Source: Dichotomocladium elegans (lineage: Eukaryota; Mucoromycota; Mucoromycetes; Mucorales; Lichtheimiaceae). Taken from it: a stretch of DNA of 64,000 bases. Numbering within the stretch: the first letter of the stretch is position 1; each line of letters begins with the position of its first letter. Position numbers and translations under genes: made by a program. The notes beneath the pieces are model-generated. The model did no database searches. It saw only the letters and a program-made list of their open reading frames with translations, and was not told where the DNA came from. Where the stretch lies: NCBI GenBank assembly GCA_025716815.1, contig JAIXMN010000042.1, positions 93,704-157,703 of the forward strand, in the 5' to 3' direction. Shown piece after piece: positions 23,522 to 34,219 of this stretch.

Positions 23522-24603
23522 AAACATACGTAATCCCGAACAGCTGTACATGTATGCATCATACAAGAAATTATAGAAAAACGTAAAGGGCAGGTTTCCG
23601 CTCTGCCTCCCCCTGTGCGCGTACGCATTTCTGACCACGGATGCTGCTATGGCAACGGCAACCACGTAGAGAGCTTGCTCTGTGCGCAACTGTGGCTATG
23701 TTCGTTGGAGCCTGCAAGAAAAAATAAGCTGAAAACTGAAGTGATGTGTATCAGCCAGTGTGTGCAGCACAGGAAGTAAAGAGTACTTAAGAAAATATGT
23801 CCCTATGTATACTTAATACCCGCATTCGCGTAGCGTACATACGACACGAAATAGTTAAGGAAAGGATACGCATGTCCTTACTTCACGCGACTGATGCGAC
23901 TTTGGATGGTCTTGAAACGTCCCTTGCTTCACCGTCCCTCTATTGTGCTTGGGAGCAACGCTACATTAGCCATGGTTTGAGCGGACATGCGTTATGCCGA
24001 AAAAAGATGTGAGATGTACCAGAAAAAAAGAAAGAAAATAGGGCAAGAAGGTGAAATCCAGGCCTGTTTGCTAAACTGGTGACTCTCTTGCTGCATTTGC
24101 TAACATTTCTGGAATCTTCTCCCCTTTTGAGTATTTTTTTTTTGCTGCCAGGAAAGATCCCTTCGACAAAACTGGTCGTCCGGGAAGACCGGAATGGTGA
24201 GAATTGCCTCCAATTAAAATCAATCAAGAGTATAAATGTTCGATGCTGGATCTCATTTATTGAGGCAACGATTATCCTTGATGCGAAATTTCAACGCATT
24301 CTCTGTTAGATCGTCGCACATGAATAGCTCCAAGGTTCATAAACAGAGAGTAAAGGCGTGGCATCGACGGGCGTTCTTGCGGGAAATTGTGTAAAGTCAT
24401 GGCCGGCTTGGGCCAGTAAAGAAATCAAGTCACCAATCACTACCATGGTGCATTTCACTTATAATAGTCCCAAATTCGACTTTGTTTCAATTTGACAATT
24501 TTAAATGCTGCTACTATATTAGGTAATTTTTTTTTCTTAGTCGTATGTGCCAATGCGCCGCCGATGGCTCTTGTAGGTGAGGGATGAAAATTTCTGGACC
24601 TGC

Positions 24604-25107
24604 TCAGCTGCTGCATTTTGCATCCAGATCTTGAAAATAAGCCTCTATGTACCGCCAGGCTCGGTTATAAAACCGGCGAATCATAGATGGCGTTTCTTTG
24701 GGAGGAGATATCGTGTCGAGGAAGCTTGGAACGTTTTCTTTCAAGCTTCTAAACGAGTAGTCACAGCGCACTCGAGCTTCAGGTTCAGCAGTACCCCAAT
24801 AGCACTCAATTCAGTTGCATTCGCAGTGGAATTTTGGATAGAGCTCAAAGATATGGCCGCTATTCTCCACTGTTTCCTGCAAGGCTGTAGGCTTTGAGCG
24901 GAAGTCAGGCTGCGCTGCAAGCAGATGCTTCGCACAGCATTTGGTGTCCTCCGCCGCGTTGCCATTGCATTCCATTCTCCATGCGTTGCCATGTTGATAA
25001 GGGTCTTTATATATCACTGCGCCCAGGAGGTGAGTGATCAGCGCCCCCAAGTTCCCAGGGTAAGTGACACGAATACATGGTCCATAATCAGTATGTCTGC
25101 GTTGCAC
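24604..25107 (-). pseudogene. DDE transposase C-terminal fragment
   Basis: The minus-strand frame LAAQPDFRSKPTALQETVE, then GHIFELYPKFHCECN, stop, IECYWGTAE, and RRFYNRAWRYIEAYFQDLD, matches the end of fungal DDE-superfamily transposases, in which the motif is [FY]HCELN-IE-[FY]FWG. One in-frame TGA interrupts the motif and the N-terminal half is missing. It lies between copy A of the duplication and the second IS630-like fragment. Confidence 0.65.
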
Positions 25108-25660
25108 ACTCCTATCTTTAAATTGTTAATGTTTGGTATCCACGTGGCTACATTGTGATGAGCACAATTGCTCCATCAAAAAGTTGATGTCTAAAAAAAC
25201 AAGGATGAAAAAATGCAGCAGTAAAATGTGTCCCTAAAAGGCAACATGGATACAATGCATTCATTGCATTTGCCCAAGCAGCGAATGCAAAAGAAATGAG
25301 GTTTCAAAAATAATTAGAGAAGTCGGCATTTTGGTTTCAATGGGGAGCACAATCTCACATGCTCCGTAAAAGGCAGTTCGATTTGTGGAATGGATCAAGG
25401 CAAGACAAGTTGCTTGGCAAATGCTTGATACAAGTCCATTGCCAAGAGTTTCAATAATGGATGCTTTTATTGACTCATTGCAAAGAATGTTTGTATAAGG
25501 GCAGCAATGAAAGAAGCAAAACAATTTATCAGCTTTATTTACTTACCATGTCAGATCGAACCGATACCATTGGACAGCTAACAATGTGCTTCTGTTCACA
25601 ATGCGTTCAGCAGAATCCTGCTCGCCAATATGGGATTACTGTCTTTTTCACTATTTTCTC
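25108..25660. other. Spacer, no gene seen
   Basis: Only an 87-residue minus-strand frame without recognisable features (25261-25524). No repeats match elsewhere in the window. Confidence 0.5.
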
Positions 25661-26360
25661 TTACCCTTCCATCACACTGTCTACAGGCTGAAACCGAGCC
25701 ATTTTCAATGATAAGTTGCATTCATTTTTCATAAATCGATGGAGCGTCGTTTTAGATACTTTGAGACCCTCAAGTCTCGGAAGCAGTTGCTCCGTCAGCT
25801 GCTCTAGAACAATGGGTAGATTCTCATCAATGCATTCCAAAATAAAGCTCATATGCTCTTCATTGAGAATACGCGAACGACCCCTCGCTTTAGGTTTCTT
25901 AAATACGCTGTCAGGGTGTTTTTGCAGCAGCTGATGCACTCAAAACCTTCTCAGACATCCGTTTGAAAAAAATCTGATCTTGTCTTGGTCAGTGTACGCT
26001 GTGTAACTGCGCTTGGTCCCCGCTTCTTTCATCCGAATGTCTGTATCAGAGTTATCTCTGCAAAGATATGGTGCGCAGATATTCAGTGTGAGAATAAACG
26101 GATTGCAGAGAGTACATTTCTTCATCGACGACATGGCCTTGATCATCTTTGTAAAAAAATAGATTGTTCATTTCAGAATGTAAATGGGTGCGACATCTTT
26201 CGCCGTGCATGCGACATTTGCTTTGTCATCACGCGTAAAGATTTCTGGGCAAAGCATGACTTCTATTTTTGGTAATCCTGCGACTTCAGAACTGGCTGGG
26301 GGTACGACTTCAATGTTGGGAAAACAGTGTAAATGAAATGCACCAGAGGATCACGGGATC
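25661..26360 (-). pseudogene. IS630/Tc1-like transposase, truncated copy 2
   Basis: Contains DIRMKEAGTKRSYTAYTDQD, an HTH stretch (RGRSRILNEEHMSFI; SKTTLHRFMKNE) and part of the linker. It then stops at about 25680, before the DDE core. It is clearly the same family as 13730-15080, and its 5' flank is shared (CCTGCGACTTCAGAACTGGC at about 26276). Frameshifts separate its two open pieces. Confidence 0.75.
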
Positions 26361-26430
26361 AAAATCACGCGCGAGAGGTTAAACAGCCGACCCCGCTGTT
26401 TCGGGTTGCTGCACCATTTCTTTCGCTCCG

Positions 26431-27043
26431 ATGGCTGCGCAGCATACAACCTATCTGACGTACTTGAGAGAGAATGCAAACGCCGAGTTCAGTGTCCTTC
26501 AATTCTATAAGCATTTCAAATTTGGCAAAAGATCTGAAGCCGAGGAGATATTCAGAAAATGCACCGGTGTCATGAAACGCGATCAAGATGCAGAACTACG
26601 GAAGTGGGCCAGCACTGTGTCAAGGACGAACTTTGAGGTTTGCTGCTTCCAAACTACTAATGTTTATGATAGTCAAAAAGCTTATAAACGGCAACGTTAT
26701 GTGATAGATATGTCACCGGATCGATGTAGATGAATACTGGCGAAACTTAATTACAGCCGATAGTCGGAAGGATGCAATAGCAAGTGCGGAAAGTGCCATA
26801 TACAGAGATCTACAGACCACATTTGATGTAAGTCATATTCACATCATGCGTGCGAGTTTGCGTCTCATCTTTCCCTTCTAGAGCAAGAACAGAAAAAGGC
26901 GCAAGGTAAGCGTTCCTTTGCTGCTGGTCCCAAATGCTCATTTGTGTCCCCTAGCGATCGGACAGCAGCAGCAGCAGCAGCAGCAACATTATCAGCAGCA
27001 GCATCATCAGCAGCAGCAGCAACATTATCAGCAGCAACATTAT

Positions 27044-27077
<34 letters not shown>

Positions 27078-28473
27078 TCAGATGGCACATCGTCATCATT
27101 TGTTCAGATGAAATTTCCATCGCAGAGATACTCTGCAGCCGGCTGTGATATCGCGCGCAAGTTGTACGATCTACAAAGTCTGGCAGTGGAGAACCTCCGT
27201 GGTGATACCAAGCAGATGCCGATCGAGACATCGATATACGAGATTATGTATGTAGGGCAAAAGGGGACTCATTTCATGCAAGCTAACAACGGGATGTAGA
27301 GCTATACAGAATATTCTGCTGCTGAAGCCAGATCAACACAACGACGCAATGATTGAGATCTTTGGAGCGGAGACTCTGGACCAACTGCACAAGGAGCGGA
27401 CGCATGCATGGCTCGATGACTGCCCACCGTTCGCCAATGAGGAGTTTAACACCCTGTCCAGAATCGTCAACGTATGTTCTCTTTTCCAGGTCATAGCACT
27501 AGATCAATTGGCAATAGAGTAGCTGATACGTGGTCTTTTTAGAATTACCAAGAAGGCACATCCAACCTGAAAGAGACCGCCGCTGCTTTGCTGAATATGA
27601 CGCTGACAATGGACAAGGTCAAGACTGCCGTAGTTGATGCTGTTCGAAGGCTGTAAGTGTGTGAAGTTATATTTAAAGCAGAATGACTGACGATCCATGC
27701 AATAATAGGATCGAGAAGCTCCCACTCAAGGCGCCACTGGATCTGCTAACCAGCGAAACAGAGCTTTGGAGCAAATACGCCGATCCAGTATTGGACTCAC
27801 TGCTGAGCAGCCCAGAGGAACGAGTTCATCTCAGATGGTATAACAGCACTCAATTGTCTATGTTGTTTATTAGTGTTGCTGATGCCTCTTTTCATTTATA
27901 GGACAAATCTCAAATGCAACGATGACGATGCAGAGCGGCCTGACGGCATAATCTCAGTGATGAACCAGTCGCGTTGGGGGAGGAACTACGGTCATGGTGA
28001 GGTTAAGGTTGCCGAACCGACCGACAATGTGCACGCCCTCTCCTGGGATCTTTGCAGGCTCGCATTTTTCAACAAGGCCCAGATCAATGATGCCAATACA
28101 CGGTCAGCTTTCGCCTTCCAAGTCAAAGGTAATACTTTAGTAGGAAGCAAAAAGTCATTTCTAACTCTGGAAAATAGGACCGAGCATCAGGGCCTACATC
28201 ACTGAGCTTGTTTCGGACGGCGTGTACCTGATGTGTGAGATTGCCGATTTCCAGATCCCTCTTTCTGTCGAGTGCCTTGACATAATGGTCACCCGCAAGT
28301 CTCTTCGCACCTTGTCGCAAATTGCATTTGCATTTGACAAGGTCATCAGCGAGCTGCCCGACATAACCGAGGAGTTCAATCGGAGCAAGCGGTCTGGACC
28401 TACGCTCGTTCAGCTTGAGGAGCTCATCTCACAGAAGCGCAATCGTACCCTGCCTACCACACTTCGCTTCTAA
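26431..28473 (+). CDS. Nine-exon orphan protein with poly-Ser tract (intact)
   Basis: Exons 26431-26637, 26708-26827, 26882-26905, 26955-27247, 27300-27471, 27543-27652, 27709-27837, 27902-28128 and 28178-28473 give 525 residues without a stop, all phases matching. Exon 3 is only 24 bases and encodes a basic patch (SKNRKRRK) that could be a nuclear signal. Exon 4 opens with a Ser-rich tract coded by AGC repeats interleaved with Asn-Ile-Ile. The C-terminal half (RWGRNYGHGEVKVAEP; WDLCRLAFFNKAQIND; RSAFAFQVKG; ELVSDGVYLMCEIADF) looks globular. There is no signal peptide or membrane segment. It resembles expanded hypothetical families I recall from Mucorales, but I cannot assign a function. Its 3' end also occurs, broken, in copy A. 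Confidence 0.82.
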
Positions 28474-28963
28474 GCCCAATAAGAATGAATTTACTTTGGC
28501 TATTTATTCATGATATTGATTATTGTTGAAGAACGTGTCTTTGGCATAACGAACGTGTATGTGCTTACTCTTTTGTAAGTTCGAGGTAGGGGATTTATGT
28601 GTGAAAAAGATGTGAAAGAGAGTGCGGGTAGCGATTCAATGTATATACGGTAAAATCGTGTTTTTCGGACTTCGGCAACCTCGACAAAAGGCCAATGTAT
28701 AAATTGTATGATTCTTTCCAACTCAGTTCAAGAACATTCTGTATACAACGGGGTGCACTACATTTAATGTCACTCGATGCAGGTAGCTTAGTACCAATCC
28801 AGAATAAGGCATATATCAAAGATGTTCCATATCTAAGTATTTGACGAAATGCTTCTGGGAATGGCGAATCCACCCTCGACAATCTCTGGGGGTGAGTGTA
28901 TGTGCTGCTTCTTGAATTCGAATAACAAGGCTATTTTTGCTTGCCAGAGGGGTCTTCCGCAAC

Positions 28964-29614
28964 TCACCTTATTTTTGCCCAGAATTCCTCGATCTGATTC
29001 AAAAATGGTGATTACGGCGGCAAAAACAGAGTTTTGTGGGCATACTTCTTGATCACCCCAAGCACCTCCTTGGTTCTGTGAATAGCAGCATTGTCCATTA
29101 CCGAATACATGTTGATCAGGCCATGTTTGTTCAAGACAGCCGCCACTTGTTCCACAAACAGTACGAAGTGTGATGACGATGTTCCAGGCGGGAGACTAGA
29201 TCCCTTTCCGGTGACAACCTTGCGTTTCTTGGAGCAGGTTGGCTGTGGAACTTGCTGCGAGAGAGCGATCAGTCCATATGTTGAGATATAACCGAAGATG
29301 CTCAAGTTCGCGCCACGACTGGTTGGCACTTCTAAGGCTGTAGACGTTCCTTTCTTCGACCATGCCACTGGACGAACCATGTTCTTCAAAAACCCGCTCT
29401 CATTGATGAAAACACACTTCCGCTGAAAGTCGATCCTGGGGTTGCCGAGGTCCGCAACAAACTGTTGGCGCTTCGCACGGGTGTCTTCCGAATTCCGTTC
29501 GACCACCTGTGGCTTTGAACGCGTGAGGGTGAATGCCAACTTGTCAGTGATGTGGCGACGAGCTGTCATTTCGTCAACGGATAATCCCTCAAACTCGCTG
29601 CGAAGCCCGCTCAC
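28964..29614 (-). pseudogene. IS630-like transposase, dead (copy B)
   Basis: Near-identical to 21865-22536. It shares the Asn in CVFINESGF and the TAA in place of the LPPYSP Tyr codon. It also has its own single-base deletion just after EEFWAKI, which changes the C-terminus. The roughly eight amino-acid differences from copy A are scattered, as expected for unselected sequence. Confidence 0.82.
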
Positions 29615-29988
29615 TGCGTTCCTGACATAGCATGTTGATGCTGCTCAAGGAAGCTTTCGAGGAAGTGTGAGTCGTCATCGGCTATTTTCCGATTATTGCC
29701 GTTCTGTTTCACCTTAGCCGCAGGATCATACAGTACGTAATCAGGACATAGGGATCGCTACGGCGGGAGAAAGAAACCCCGGATTCAATGGCAACTAAAA
29801 GAAAAAGAGAGACCAATGCGCCCAGGTGCAGGGAAAAAGGAACAGCCGCGGTGAATTGAAGAGTTGCTACGCAGGACGTACAAAGAACATCTTCCATTGA
29901 CACATAACAGCAAGTTAACTAAAAAAAGACTACCGTTTCATGCACGCCTCTCTTGGTTTCCCTTGTTCTTTCGATCTCCTCTTCACCC

Positions 29989-30599
29989 ATGACGCTCTTC
30001 ATAGAACAGAAGCAGACAAAGAATGGCAATGACAGTCCAGCAATACTGGTCAGCTAGAGACCGGTGTTCTCTTTTCCACGAGATCATCCGTAGATACAGC
30101 TGCTATTGACATAGCCGATAACGAAGAAATTGTGAACACCATGACCTGCCACATCTGCGGTGAAGACGACCATCCCGACGAGCATGAGAACACTGTCCCG
30201 CCAGACTGGGTACAATGGCATGGAGAGACCTTCCTGTGGATGGATCGTGTGCATCTCGCGGTTGGGGTCGTCTTCGTATCAGGGCTCGGTGTCTTGTATG
30301 CTATTTTTCTCTTCTTCCTTGACCCCACTTCATCAGAAAACCAGCAAACCGTGCTTCCATGGTTGGCACACTGCGATCAAACAGGCTGCTCATGGTATAG
30401 CTGCTATATGGCAGATATCGCACTGTGAAACGGCGACACGGCTTTGGGGGGCCTTATCATTCTTGCTGCATTCCTTGTCCTGGTAATCACTGCTTTTGAT
30501 ATTCCCGGTGCTACCTTTGGCGTCTTGGCTGCAGTAGAGTCTGTTGTCGAGCGAGTTGCTGGTCAAGTCCAGGAATCCATTCTCGACGTAACTCTTTAG
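29989..30599 (+). pseudogene. Unknown membrane protein with CHIC motif, stop inside (copy B)
   Basis: Same gene as 22911-23521, with the same in-frame TGA after YMADIAL and the same second hydrophobic segment beyond it. Few residue differences (HEHT to HENT; VRWHG to VQWHG; AFDIS to AFDIP). If the TGA is bypassed the frame runs to the stop at about 30599. Confidence 0.5.
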
Positions 30600-31747
30600 A
30601 AACATACGTAATCCCGAACAGCTGTACATGTATGCATCATACAAGAAAATATAGAAAAACGTAAAGGGCAGGTTTCCGCTCTGCCTCCCCCTGTGCGCGT
30701 ACGCATTTCTGACCACGGATGCTGCTATGGCAACGGCAACCACGGAGAGAGCTTGCTCTGTGCGCAACTGTGGCTATGTTCGTTGGAGCCTGCAAGAAAA
30801 AATAAGCTGAAAACTGAAGTGATGTGTATCAGCCAGTGTGTGCAGCACAGGAAGTAAAGAGTACTTAAGAAAATATGTCCCTATGTATATTTAATACCCG
30901 CATTCGCGTAGCGTACATACGACACGAAATAGTTAAGGAAAGGATACGCATGTCCTTACTTCACGTGACTGATGCGACTTTGGATGGTCTTGAAACGTCC
31001 CTTGCTTCACCGTGCCTCTATTGTGCTTGGGAGCAACGCTACATTAGCCATGGTTTGAGCGGACATGCGTTATGCCGAAAAAGGAAAATAAGCCATAGTG
31101 AATGTTGCAAGTATTGCCGAATGGCACCACAACCGACGGTTTATCAGGAATAAACTTTTACGGTGGGTTCCGCTGTTGGTCGTTACGGTTGCAAGCGAAG
31201 CTCTCAATTATAATCTGAGCAACAGGAATCGATGATGGCGAATGTCATGTCTTCTATGGCAAACCGCAGAGGATAGTACACCAGGTCCAACGAAGTACTT
31301 CTAAATTTCTGATACTTCGGCAGCTTTCTTCGAGTTGACTTGAGTCGCCTCATCTACAGTTTGCCTCCCACAGAGTGCGTCATGAGAAACTGATAAACAA
31401 GATCTTACCGACCGCAGCGGTACTGGATTTTTACCATCTTCCGGAAGTGCCACTGTCGCTCGCTCTTTCACTCAATGACACCAGCAAGACTACAGCGCTA
31501 GAAGCTGAGCAGATGAGTCTTTTCGTGGTGGTAGTAACATTTTGTTTTCATGCCTCGGATGAGGGCAGCCTCATCCTCTTCTGCACTCATGAAACAACCA
31601 TATACAATCCTTACTAAGCGTAACAGTATCAGTATAAATGATAACGTTTCTCTGTCCATTGCTCTAGTAGGAAAACCGAATAACTAGATCGATTCTTTGC
31701 CCAGTCCATACTCGATTGCATTATTACTCAGATACCCGTCGCTCTTT

Positions 31748-32849
31748 TTATTCGTGGGCTAGTTTGGCCTTTTTATGCAGCTTGTCGTCGTCCTGCAGCC
31801 CACGTAAGCTGATATCATAAACGACTTCCTCTATTTTCTTCACGTCGTACTTGATGCTGTCAAATCTACAATTTCGGTCATACTTGAGCTCTCAACAGGA
31901 TAAATCCACAAATTACGTATTACTCCCGTATTCACCTTTTTCTCAGCGCATCATTCTTCAGGTTTAGAGACAAAAAACCAGCGCTAAGCCTGGCCAAGAA
32001 GGAAGACATCCGTAAAGGTCTCTTGTAATCTCCTGCCGTGACAGCATTGATCGCCAGTCTCGACTAGATACACGCATATACATAATCAGGTAACTCGATG
32101 AGCTCGTACAATATCGTAAATATAGAAGCCAGCTGTTTCCAATTACCAATTCATTCACTAGAGAAATGTAAGCGTGCAATACATCTTCAAGCTGGATATG
32201 GAACTCATCCATGGTATGGTCCAAGTCAACCTTATCTTCATAGAGAGAAATCGTTCAATCAGATTAACATAACATACTACAATGCGATAACTTAAAAGAA
32301 GGAAAAAGAAACGATCCCCACATACATCCGACGGTTTCTTCAATCACTGGGATCTGGACTAGTTCTTCCTTTTCAAGGTAGGTCTTGAATACAATCAAAA
32401 ATATAACTTGTTGTAACTGTCTTGACCAGAGATCGCAGTACCTTTCGGTTTAAAGTGAATCCTACAATGCCTTGACAATTAAAAGCACCTACTTGTAATA
32501 TTGATGTTCCGGCACCAAGTCGGCGATTGCTTTGATCTGCGTCTGAACGTCCAAAAAGCTAATCTCGGGTACTGGTGAACGCGTCATGAGACATGGAGTA
32601 CACGAATCCATCCTTATTTCTCTTTTACCAGGACCCATAGGATCGGAATGAATCTGGTCCAATGTCGCTGCCAGTTGACGGCATGTGCGCTCAAGTTCGC
32701 GTACCTTGACGCGTATTTCCTAAGAGTTGCGTCGTTTAGGGCCTTAAGAGAAGATACGCGTCATATGCAATACATACATCTTTCCGAATGTATTCCTGTT
32801 CAAGCGATTGCTGGATATCGCCGAAGAATTTAAGGTTGATGTTCGCCAT
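31748..32849 (-). CDS. TSN: Translin
   Basis: Single-stranded RNA/DNA-binding protein that octamerises and forms the C3PO nuclease with Trax. Exons in coding order are 32849-32778, 32719-32493, 32441-32326, 32235-32147, 32063-31936 and 31865-31748. They give 249 residues with every phase matching (human translin is 228). Diagnostic stretches are the N-terminal helix (FFGDIQQSLEQEYIRKDEIR), PEHQYYKY-CDLW-SRQLQQVIFL, TYLEKEELVQIP, YKVDLDHTMDEF-HIQLEDVL, VTAGDYKRPLRMSSF, LKNDALRKRFDSIKYDVKK and EEVVYDISLRGL near the C-terminus. No disabling change is seen. It lies wholly within the part of duplication copy B that copy A lacks. The 660 bp downstream (31083-31747) hold no gene I can support. Confidence 0.93.
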
Positions 32850-33543
32850 TGTTTTGAATTAAAGATGTGAGATGTACCAGAAAAAAAGAAAATAGGGCAA
32901 GGTGAAATCCAGGCAAACGAAAAATTGACGTAGTGTCTGTTTGCTAAACTGGTGACCCTCTTGCTGCATTTACTAACATTTTTTGGAATCTTCTCCCCTT
33001 TCGAGTATTTTTTGCTGCCAGGAAAGATCCCTTCGACAAAAATGGTCGTCCGGGAAGACCGGAATGGTGAGAATTGCCTCCAATTAAAATCAATCAAGAG
33101 TATGTTAAATGTTCGATGCTGGATCTCGTTTATTGAGACAACGATTATCCTTGATGCGAAATTTCAACGCATTCTCTGTTAGATCGTCGGACATGAATAG
33201 CTCCAAGGTTCATAAACAGAGAGTAAAAACGTGCATCGACGAGCGTTCTTGCGGGAAATTGTGTAAAGTCATGGCCGGCTTGGGCCAGTAAGGAAATCAA
33301 GTCACCAATCACTACTAAGCGTGGAAGTGCAGTATCATGAACAATAAGACCACGGCATGATCCCCTCCCACCAAACTGAATACAGCTGTAAGCTGCGAAA
33401 GACACTGCACATGTAACGTTCGGGAATGGCATATGGCGAGCTTAGATTAGAAAAATTCCAAACTCTCTAGCAAGAAAAATGTAAAAAGATAACAGACATA
33501 AGCACAAGCGGATTGCGACACTACCAATCATCATTGGTTAGTT

Positions 33544-34056
33544 CAGTGTAGCTACAACGAGTACCCAGTTCCATGTGTTATCACCCTACGTGTATCCCTT
33601 CCAACATGTGCAATGAACATAGATGTTTGGAATGACGTCGTGATAAATTGATGGCCAGGATCTGGAAGTAACTCTGGCCAAGTGGTGCCGGTATCCCGGG
33701 AGATAAATTTGATGCGGGTGGGTGGGATGATGGACGGAGGGAGCGCACTTTTGGAATCAGCACGAATGAAGAATCCTCCCCTGTTTATGCCCTCGACAGT
33801 AGCACCTCAACTTACCGCTTCTAGTGACAGCGCGAATGACGATTTTTCCGTCCGTCGCATAAGGGTCGTTATTCAGTGGTTTGGAATTGAAAAGGGCAAT
33901 ACCTGTATCTCCTTTGTCTTTCCCGCATTGATGACTGGTAGGCGAGGCCTTACTGTCGGTAGTCGTACCAGCGTAGTCACCGTAGGTAGTGGATGGGCGA
34001 GCAAACATAAACGAGAAATGTCGCAAACTGTGCTTGATTTTGGGGGTGAATTGCAT
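33544..34056 (-). CDS. Candidate small unrecognised gene with TATA box
   Basis: Exon 1 at 34056-33816 (MQFTPKIKHSLRHFSFMF; GDTGIALFNSKPLNNDPYA; DGKIVIRAVTRSG) joins exon 2 at 33775-33544 (GFFIRADSKSALPP; TWPELLPDPGHQFITT; HGTGYSL). The intervening 40-bp GTAAGT-AG intron is unusually short, and the alternative acceptor at 33781 gives a less protein-like frame. A TATATA box lies about 12 bases upstream of the ATG on the minus strand. About 157 residues, no membrane segment, family unknown. Confidence 0.4.
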
Positions 34057-34219
34057 GCTTGGGGCGTATATAACCCATTCCGACTTTGCCTTACAGCTGT
34101 TTGATAATCGCGTTCTTAGTGGAGAACAGCTCGCCTCTCTACAATGCCTTTGGCGCATGGATGATATGAGATGGATCGATGAGAAAATAATGAAGAAGAC
34201 AACTAGGAAGTATCTTTGA

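Larger units (their letters stand above)
20289..24442. repeat. Segmental duplication, copy A (direct)
   Basis: Sequence matching 27777-33315 in the same orientation, from ACGCCGATCCAGT to CACCAATCACTAC. Differences from copy B are a 369-bp insertion (20768-21136), a 36-bp extra segment near 21690 and absence of about 1.8 kb, including the whole translin gene, at about 24006. Elsewhere the copies differ by scattered single-base changes. Confidence 0.95.
27777..33315. repeat. Segmental duplication, copy B (direct)
   Basis: Partner of 20289-24442. It has the exon 7-9 end of the orphan gene, the dead transposase, the membrane-protein pseudogene and a shared tail. In addition about 1.8 kb (roughly 31082-32865) holds the translin gene and 660 bp of unassigned sequence. 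The tail from GATGTGAGATGTACCAG onward is common to both copies. Confidence 0.95.
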
